Assembly: GCA_025356085.1 (NCBI GenBank)
Contig: JANXUV010000129.1
Location: 1-34,162, forward strand
Source: Betaproteobacteria bacterium
GTDB lineage: Bacteria; Pseudomonadota; Gammaproteobacteria; Burkholderiales; SG8-39
Direction of reading: 5' to 3'
Length of the DNA: 34,162 nt
Shown: one piece after another, positions 25,895 through 34,162 of the stretch
Numbering within the stretch: position 1 is the first letter of the stretch
Layout: every line of letters begins with the position of its first letter
Notes under the pieces: model-generated
Database searches by the model: none
The model's input: only the letters and a program-made list of their open reading frames with translations
Told to the model about the DNA's origin: nothing
Translations under genes and position numbers: made by a program

Positions 25895-27017
25895 GTGCCA
25901 GTGCTCGATTCCGCCGCCCTCGTCCTCGCTGACGGGTCGGTGTTTCGGGGCCGGTCCATCGGCGCGCCCGGCTCCAGCGTGGGCGAGGTGGTGTTCAACA
26001 CCGCCATGACCGGCTACCAGGAAATCCTCACCGATCCCTCGTATTGCCGCCAGATCGTCACGCTGACTTATCCGCACATCGGCAACACCGGGGTCAATCG
26101 TGAGGACGAGGAGGCGGGCCGCGTGCATGCCGCGGGCCTGGTGGTGCGCGACCTGCCGGCGCTGGAATCGAACTGGCGCAGCCAGAGGAATCTCGGCTCG
26201 TACCTGCTGGAACAGAAGATCGTCGCCATCGCCGATATCGACACCCGCAAGCTGACGCGCATCCTGCGGGAGAAGGGCGCCCAGAGCGGCTGCCTGATGG
26301 CGGGGGAAATCGACGAAAAGAAGGCGCTCGCGGAAGCCAAAGCGTTTCCGGGCCTGGCCGGGATGGACCTGGCCAAGGTCGTGACGGTGAGCAAGCTGTA
26401 CGAGTGGACCGAGGGCCCCTGGGTTCTCGGCAAAGGGCACGAGAAAGCGCTAAACAGCGATTTTCATGTCGTCGCCTGCGACTATGGCATCAAGCGCAAC
26501 ATCCTGCGCCTCATCGCCGAGCGAGGCGCTCGGGTCACCGTTGTTCCCGCTACTTTCTCTGCAAAAGAAATTCTTGAATTGAAGCCGGACGGCGTCTTTC
26601 TCTCCAACGGCCCGGGGGATCCCGAGCCCTGCGATTACGCCATCGAAGCGATCAGGGAGATCCTCGATGCGACGAAGATACCCGTGTTCGGCATCTGCCT
26701 CGGCCATCAACTGATGGGCCTGGCCTCCGGGGCGAAGACGCTGAAGATGAAGTTCGGCCACCACGGCGCCAACCATCCGGTGAAAGACCTCGATACCGGG
26801 CAGGTGGTGATTACCAGCCAGAACCATGGTTTCGCGGTCGATCCGAAAACGCTTTCGAAGAATCTGCGGCCGACGCACATTTCGTTGTTCGACGGATCAC
26901 TGCAGGGGCTCGCGCGCACAGATCGTCCCGCGTTCTGTTTTCAGGGACATCCGGAAGCAAGTCCGGGACCACACGACATCGGCTACCTGTTCGACCGTTT
27001 CGCAAAGTTGATGAGCG

Positions 27018-27034
<17 letters not shown>
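25895..27034 (+). CDS. carA: Carbamoyl-phosphate synthase small (glutaminase) subunit
   Basis: Hydrolyses glutamine and passes ammonia to CarB for carbamoyl phosphate, the precursor of arginine and pyrimidines. I start at GTG 25895, preceded by GGGAG, giving 379 residues (E. coli CarA has 382) and the N terminus (M)[18 protein letters not shown]. The frame is open further upstream to a TTG at 25820, but that part lies across the terminator hairpin and is unlike CarA. The N-terminal domain has [19 protein letters not shown]. The class I glutamine amidotransferase domain has the nucleophile Cys268 in [14 protein letters not shown] and the His/Glu of [11 protein letters not shown]. carB overlaps its end by 17 bases. 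Confidence 0.96.
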
Positions 27035-30248
<3,214 letters not shown>

Positions 30249-30257
30249 ACTGAGACC

Positions 30258-30731
30258 ATGGCCAAAACCCCGATGACCACGCGCGGCGCCGAGCTGCTGC
30301 GCGTGGAGCTGCACCGGCTCAAGTCCGTGGAACGACCCAACGTCATTACCGCGATCGCCGAGGCGCGCGCGCACGGCGACCTGTCCGAGAACGCCGAGTA
30401 CGACGCGGCGCGCAACCAGCAGGGCTTCATCGAAGGCCGTATCTCCGAACTGGAGGCGAAACTCGGCAACGCGCAGGTGGTCGACCCGAAGCTGCTCGAC
30501 TCCGATGGCCGCTGCGTGTTCGGCGCCACCGTGGACCTCGAGGAGAAAGGCAAGAAGGCGACCACCTACCAGATCGTCGGCGACGACGAAGCCGACATCA
30601 AGCAGGGCCGCATTTCGATCAACTCGCCGATCGCGCGCGCGCTGATCGGCAAGGAGTCCGGCGACATCGTCGACGCGCAGACGCCGGGCGGCGTGAAGCG
30701 CTACGAAATCCTGGACGTGCGTTACGAATAA
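30258..30731 (+). CDS. greA: Transcript cleavage factor GreA
   Basis: Rescues backtracked RNA polymerase by stimulating cleavage of the nascent RNA. The 157 residues are the usual length. The N-terminal coiled coil (about 1-75, [20 protein letters not shown]) contains the catalytic acidic tip in [21 protein letters not shown]. The C-terminal FKBP-like domain (about 80-157) has [20 protein letters not shown] and [12 protein letters not shown]. The ribosome-binding site is weak (GAGA), in keeping with translation coupled to carB just 9 bases upstream. carB-greA adjacency and the nearby yhbY/rlmE/ftsH set match the order in many proteobacteria. Confidence 0.97.
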   Translation: MAKTPMTTRGAELLRVELHRLKSVERPNVITAIAEARAHGDLSENAEYDAARNQQGFIEGRISELEAKLGNAQVVDPKLLDSDGRCVFGATVDLEEKGKKATTYQIVGDDEADIKQGRISINSPIARALIGKESGDIVDAQTPGGVKRYEILDVRYE

Positions 30732-30732
30732 G

Positions 30733-31692
30733 ATGCGTTTCCTGTTTTTGCTGTTGCTCGTCGTTTATTTTCCCCAGCACGCACAGTCCCAGACCTACCC
30801 CTCGAAACCCATCCGCATCGTCGTGCCGTTCCCCCCGGGCGGCGGCACCGACGTCGGCACCCGGGTGATCGCGCAGAAGCTGCAGGAGGCGCTCGGCCAG
30901 CCGGTACTGGTCGAGAACAAGGGCGGCGCGGCGGGAATCCTCGGTACCGAATACACCGCCAAGGCGGCGCCTGACGGCTACACCCTCATGATGGGCAACA
31001 TCGGCACCCATGCCATCAACGTCAGCCTGTACAAGAAGCTCTCTTACGACCCGGTGAAGGACTTTGTACCGATCTCGCAGGTGGCCGGATTGCCGATGCT
31101 GCTGCTGGTGCATCCCTCGGTGAAAGCGAACTCGGTCGCCGAACTGATCGCGCTCGCCAGGGCGAATCCCGGCAAGCTCAACTATTCGAGTTCCGGCGCC
31201 GGCGGCATGCCGCACGTATCCGGGGCGCTGTTCGCCAGCATGACCGGCATCGAGATCACGCATATTCCGTACAAAGGCGGCGGGCCGGCGGTGGCCGACC
31301 TAATCGCGGGGCATGTGTCGATGTCCTTCGCCACCGCCCTGGAGAGCCTGCCGCAGGTGAAAGGCGGCAAGCTGCGCGCGCTGGCGGTCAGCAGCGCGAA
31401 GCGTTCAGTGGCGGTGCCGGAATTGCCGACGATCGCCGAAGCGGGCGTGCCCGGCTACGAGTCCGGTTCCTGGCTGGCGCTGTATGCGCCCGCCGGCACG
31501 CCGAAGGAGATCGTCGCGAAGCTTTCCGCGGAAGCCGTGCGCATCGTCAACCTGCCGGAGGTGCGCGAGCGGCTGCTGCTGCAGGGCGCCGAGCCGATCG
31601 GCAGCACGCCCGAACAGCTTGCCGCGACGCAGCTGGCCGACACCGCGAAATACGCGAAAGTGATCCGCGAGTCTGGCTTTACGCCGGAGTAG
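30733..31692 (+). CDS. Bug-family periplasmic receptor (tripartite tricarboxylate transporter TctC-like)
   Basis: Periplasmic solute-binding protein of the TctC/Bug family, 319 residues. A short signal peptide (MRFLFLLLLVVYFPQHAQS, then QTYPSKP) leads into the family signature PIRIVVPFPPGGGTDVGTRV. The core includes VLVENKGGAAGILGTEYTAKA, PDGYTLMMGNIGTHAINVSL, LNYSSSGAGGMPHVSGALFA and THIPYKGGGPAVADLIAG. These bind carboxylated ligands in studied members. No tctA or tctB membrane genes are in the window, so it is an orphan receptor, common in Burkholderiales. The ATG begins one base after the greA stop. Its end overlaps the convergent yhbY by 14 bases. The ligand cannot be told from sequence. 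Confidence 0.93.
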   Translation: MRFLFLLLLVVYFPQHAQSQTYPSKPIRIVVPFPPGGGTDVGTRVIAQKLQEALGQPVLVENKGGAAGILGTEYTAKAAPDGYTLMMGNIGTHAINVSLYKKLSYDPVKDFVPISQVAGLPMLLLVHPSVKANSVAELIALARANPGKLNYSSSGAGGMPHVSGALFASMTGIEITHIPYKGGGPAVADLIAGHVSMSFATALESLPQVKGGKLRALAVSSAKRSVAVPELPTIAEAGVPGYESGSWLALYAPAGTPKEIVAKLSAEAVRIVNLPEVRERLLLQGAEPIGSTPEQLAATQLADTAKYAKVIRESGFTPE

Positions 31693-31957
31693 GGTCCGGT
31701 CTTTTCCGGTAGATCACCAGCACCTTGCCGATATGCTGGACGAGTTGCGCGTCCAGCTTCGTGCAGATTTCCGCGAAGGCCGCTTCGCGCTCGTCGCGGT
31801 CGAGTCCGCCGGCCCTTACCTTGAGCAGTTCATGGGTGGCCAGCGCACGGCCGATTTCGGCGATCACCGCCTCGGTGAGGCCCTTTTCGCCCAGATGGAC
31901 GATCGGGTCGAGCGCATGCGCGCGCGCCTTCAGCGCCTTGCGCTCGGCGGAGTTCAT
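31679..31957 (-). CDS. yhbY: Ribosome assembly RNA-binding protein YhbY (CRM domain)
   Basis: Small RNA-binding protein that associates with pre-50S particles. I take the ATG at 31957, giving 92 residues (E. coli YhbY has 97) and the N terminus MNSAERKALKARAHALDPIV. The longer frame upstream is unlike the family and overlaps the lipoprotein gene. The CRM domain shows HLGEKGLTEAVIAEIGRALATHELLKVR with the KG-GxxG-type RNA-binding loop, and IGKVLVIYRKRPD at the end. It lies 8 bases after the lipoprotein gene, probably in one transcript. Its final bases overlap the end of the Bug receptor gene on the other strand. Confidence 0.93.
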   Translation of the reverse strand: MNSAERKALKARAHALDPIVHLGEKGLTEAVIAEIGRALATHELLKVRAGGLDRDEREAAFAEICTKLDAQLVQHIGKVLVIYRKRPDPTPA

Positions 31958-31965
31958 GGCCCGGG

Positions 31966-32298
31966 TCACGGCCCGCACGGTTCCCGGTTGTAGTCCTTGA
32001 GCGCCAGCACTTCGCGCGCGATCCCGTCCGAGGAGAACTGCACGGCGATGTGATACTCGCTCATCGGATCGTTGTATTGCCGGTATTCCCAGACGTCCCG
32101 GTCCATGCGATTGAAGCGGGTGCTGCGGATCGGCGGGCCAAGCAGCGCCTTTACCTCTCCCGCGGTGGTCACGCCCGGACGGATCCTGGCCAGTTCCTCG
32201 GCGGACGGTCCTTGACCGCCGCTCTTGCCGTTCATGGCGGCGCAACCCGCCAGCAGGAACAGGCCGATCATTGCGTTTAAGCTAGCGTGAAACCGCAT
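31966..32298 (-). CDS. Small BamE/SmpA-like lipoprotein
   Basis: A 110-residue lipoprotein. The signal peptide MRFHASLNAMIGLFLLAGCA has the lipobox LLAGC (Cys19). The mature part has the SmpA/OmlA (BamE-like) pattern: ELARIRPGVTTAGEVKALLG, then the aromatic-rich DVWEYRQYNDPMSEYHIAVQ, then FSSDGIAREVLALKDY. It is a second BamE-fold lipoprotein in the window besides bamE and lacks the long tail. A perfect GGAGG lies six bases before the ATG. yhbY follows after 8 bases. The start codon is 11 bases from the inferred rlmE start on the other strand. Role unknown; an envelope-stress or BAM-accessory function is possible but not shown. Confidence 0.85.
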   Translation of the reverse strand: MRFHASLNAMIGLFLLAGCAAMNGKSGGQGPSAEELARIRPGVTTAGEVKALLGPPIRSTRFNRMDRDVWEYRQYNDPMSEYHIAVQFSSDGIAREVLALKDYNREPCGP

Positions 32299-32309
32299 CA
32301 GGTGCCTCC

Positions 32310-32936
32310 ATCGCCAAGTCGAAATCCAGCAACCGCTGGTTGCAGCGTCATGTCAAAGACCCGTACGTGCGCAAGGCGCGCTCGGACGGCTATCGCTCGC
32401 GCGCCGCGTTCAAGCTCATCGAGATTAACACCCGGGATCGCCTCCTCATTCCAGGCGCCTGCGTGGTCGATCTGGGCGCCGCCCCCGGGGGGTGGTCCCA
32501 AGTGGCAGCGGGCATCGTTGGTGCCGCCGGCCGGGTGGTCGCGGTTGATCTCCTTGAAATCGCCCCCATGTCGGGAGTAACGGTATTTCGCGGCGATTTC
32601 CGGGCGCCGGAAGTGCAGGCGCAGATCGTGGCGGCGCTGGGCGGGCGCAAGGCGGATGCGGTGCTTTCGGACCTGTCGCCGAATATTTCGGGCATCGCCT
32701 CGTCCGACCAGGCGCGGGCGGCCGAATTAGTCCGCACGGGTCTGGATTTCTGCCGGGCGCAGCTGCTGCCGGGCGGCGTGTTTCTGGTGAAAGTGTTCCA
32801 GGGAGATGAGTTTGCGGGCTTGCTCAAGGAGATGAAAAACCTGTTCCGCGAAGTGCGCACGCTCAAACCCTCGGCGTCGCGCGAGGAATCGCGCGAAACG
32901 TATCTGCTCGCACGCGGTCTGAAGGGAATACAATAG
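32310..32936 (+). CDS. rlmE: 23S rRNA 2'-O-ribose methyltransferase RlmE, apparent ATC start
   Basis: Methylates U2552 of 23S rRNA in a late step of 50S assembly. The SAM-binding motif is CVVDLGAAPGGWSQVAAGIV. VLSDLSPNISGIASSDQARA and GGVFLVKVFQGDEF supply catalytic residues (Lys-Asp-Lys-Glu type), and the protein ends SREESRETYLLARGLKG. Homologous N termini read MxxSKxSxxWLQRHVxDPYV. Here that stretch is encoded as ATC-GCC-AAG-TCG, and no ATG, GTG or TTG lies between it and an in-frame TAG at 32282-32284. The start is therefore probably ATC 32310, with AGGTG five bases before it, giving 208 residues. The first standard start, TTG 32340, would drop ten conserved residues including the Trp. 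ftsH follows after 23 bases. Confidence 0.9.
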   Translation: MAKSKSSNRWLQRHVKDPYVRKARSDGYRSRAAFKLIEINTRDRLLIPGACVVDLGAAPGGWSQVAAGIVGAAGRVVAVDLLEIAPMSGVTVFRGDFRAPEVQAQIVAALGGRKADAVLSDLSPNISGIASSDQARAAELVRTGLDFCRAQLLPGGVFLVKVFQGDEFAGLLKEMKNLFREVRTLKPSASREESRETYLLARGLKGIQ

Positions 32937-32959
32937 CGGTCCGATGAAGGAGCAAGTCC

Positions 32960-34162
32960 TTGAATAACATGCTTAAAAACCTCGTCATCTGGCTGGTCAT
33001 CGGACTGGTGCTGATGACGGTGTTCAACCAGTTCAACACCCGCCAGGCGGCGCGTTCGCCGATGGAGTATTCGCAGTTCCTGGAAGAGGTGAAGGCCGGC
33101 CGCATCGCCAAAGTGACGATCGAGGGCCGCCAGCTCAAAGCCACCACCACCGAAGGCAAGAGCGTGGTGAGCTATTCGCCGGGCGACATCTGGCTGGTTT
33201 CGGACTTGCTCAAGTACGGCGTCAAGGTGGAGGCCAAGCCCGAGGAAGAGCCTTCGCTGCTGATGAACATCTTCGTCTCCTGGTTCCCGATGCTGCTGCT
33301 GATCGGGGTCTGGGTGTTCTTCATGCGCCAGATGCAGGGCGGCGGGCGCGGCGGCGCCTTCAGCTTCGGCAAATCCAAAGCGCGGATGCTGGATGAATCC
33401 ACCAACACCGTGACCTTCGCCGACGTCGCGGGCTGCGAGGAAGCGAAAGAGGAAGTCTCCGAACTGGTCGACTTCCTGCGCGATCCGACCAAATTCCAGA
33501 AGCTGGGCGGGCGCATCCCGCGCGGCGTGCTGATGGTCGGCAACCCCGGCACCGGCAAGACGCTGCTCGCGCGGGCCATCGCCGGCGAGGCGAAAGTGCC
33601 GTTCTTTTCCATCTCCGGCTCCGACTTCGTCGAGATGTTCGTCGGCGTGGGTGCTGCGCGCGTGCGCGACATGTTCGAGCAGGCGAAGAAACATTCTCCT
33701 TGCATTGTGTTCATCGACGAGATCGACGCGGTCGGCCGCCAGCGCGGCGCGGGCCTCGGCGGCGGCAACGACGAGCGCGAACAAACGCTGAACCAGCTGC
33801 TCGTGGAAATGGATGGTTTTGAGGCCAACGTGGGCGTAATCGTCATCGCCGCCACCAACCGCCCCGACGTACTCGACCCGGCGCTGATGCGCCCGGGCCG
33901 TTTCGACCGGCAGGTGGTGGTGCCGCTGCCCGACATCCGCGGCCGCGAACAGATCCTGCTGGTGCATATGCGCAAGGTGCCGCTCGCGCCGGACGTCAAG
34001 GCCGACATCATCGCGCGCGGCACGCCGGGCTTCTCGGGCGCGGATCTCGCGAACCTCGTCAACGAGGCCGCGCTGCTGGCGGCGCGCCAGAACAAGGAAC
34101 GCCTCGACCTGGCGGACTTCGAGTTTGCGAAGGACAAGGTCCTGATGGGGCCCGAGCGGCGC
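32960..34162 (+). CDS. ftsH: ATP-dependent zinc metalloprotease FtsH, partial, 3' end outside window
   Basis: Membrane-anchored AAA+ protease that degrades membrane and regulatory proteins. The window holds the first 401 residues. TM1 (about 7-22, [16 protein letters not shown]), a periplasmic domain, and TM2 (about 105-123, [17 protein letters not shown]) precede the AAA+ module. That module has Walker A GNPGTGKT, the pore motif [17 protein letters not shown], Walker [18 protein letters not shown], and the second region of homology with the Arg fingers in [11 protein letters not shown]. The HEAGH zinc-protease motif lies beyond the edge. I choose TTG 32960 because AAGGAG is 7 bases upstream and the product starts (M)[12 protein letters not shown] as in relatives; the ATG at 32969 is 16 bases from that site. 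Confidence 0.95.
   Translation, partial: MNNMLKNLVIWLVIGLVLMTVFNQFNTRQAARSPMEYSQFLEEVKAGRIAKVTIEGRQLKATTTEGKSVVSYSPGDIWLVSDLLKYGVKVEAKPEEEPSLLMNIFVSWFPMLLLIGVWVFFMRQMQGGGRGGAFSFGKSKARMLDESTNTVTFADVAGCEEAKEEVSELVDFLRDPTKFQKLGGRIPRGVLMVGNPGTGKTLLARAIAGEAKVPFFSISGSDFVEMFVGVGAARVRDMFEQAKKHSPCIVFIDEIDAVGRQRGAGLGGGNDEREQTLNQLLVEMDGFEANVGVIVIAATNRPDVLDPALMRPGRFDRQVVVPLPDIRGREQILLVHMRKVPLAPDVKADIIARGTPGFSGADLANLVNEAALLAARQNKERLDLADFEFAKDKVLMGPERR

Noticed and set aside
31958-32245. Longer yhbY frame with an Arg-rich N terminus
   Set aside because: It overlaps the lipoprotein gene in another frame, and the extension is not YhbY-like; ATG 31957 fits the family.

Overview
The window is high-GC, densely packed bacterial chromosome, almost certainly from a betaproteobacterium. 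The gene neighbourhoods grpE-dnaK-dnaJ, hrcA-hemH facing nadK-recN, fur facing bamE, dapB-carA-carB-greA, and yhbY facing rlmE-ftsH fit that class. So do the Chp-type pilus chemosensory cluster and a Bug-family (tripartite tricarboxylate) receptor. No rRNA, tRNA, CRISPR array, insertion sequence or phage gene was recognised. No stretch longer than 300 bases lacks a gene.

Layout. Bases 1-1852 (minus) carry a TPR/NTF2-like periplasmic protein and an L,D-transpeptidase cut by the window edge. cysS (1946-3307, plus) is followed by an untracked 32-residue small ORF with a perfect Shine-Dalgarno. Its stop interlocks with that of dnaJ, the last gene of the minus-strand grpE-dnaK-dnaJ operon, which has a heat-shock-type promoter. 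From 7280 to 18267 (plus) lies a tightly coupled signalling operon: pilG, pilH, pilI, a LivJ-type periplasmic binding protein, pilJ, chpA and a Ser/Thr kinase with a C-terminal cyclic-nucleotide-binding domain. hrcA-hemH (minus) faces nadK, an unknown membrane protein and recN (plus). A Phd/RelE-type toxin-antitoxin pair sits between recN and fur. bamE, dapB, carA, carB, greA and a Bug receptor follow on plus. yhbY and a small BamE-like lipoprotein (minus) face rlmE and a truncated ftsH (plus).

The most interesting part is the 11-kb pil-chp operon. Two genes that are not part of the classical Pseudomonas Pil-Chp set are embedded in it by 4-base start/stop overlaps: a solute-binding protein between the CheW-like PilI and the receptor PilJ, and a cNMP-binding protein kinase directly after ChpA. 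No CheR (PilK) or CheB (ChpB) gene is in the window. My inference is an extracellular ligand, binding protein, PilJ, ChpA, PilG/PilH route with a second-messenger-gated kinase as an extra output or feedback arm. This is a hypothesis from gene order and domains only.

A second theme is extreme compaction and unusual initiation. Divergent start codons are separated by only 28, 19 and 11 bases. There are -10-like boxes placed so that transcripts would start at or next to the start codon. GTG and TTG starts are frequent. Two housekeeping genes, hemH and rlmE, lack any ATG/GTG/TTG at the conserved N terminus and appear to begin at CTG and ATC. Two convergent pairs end in a shared palindromic CTAG. 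A terminator-like hairpin lies between the carA promoter and the carA start and may be an attenuator.
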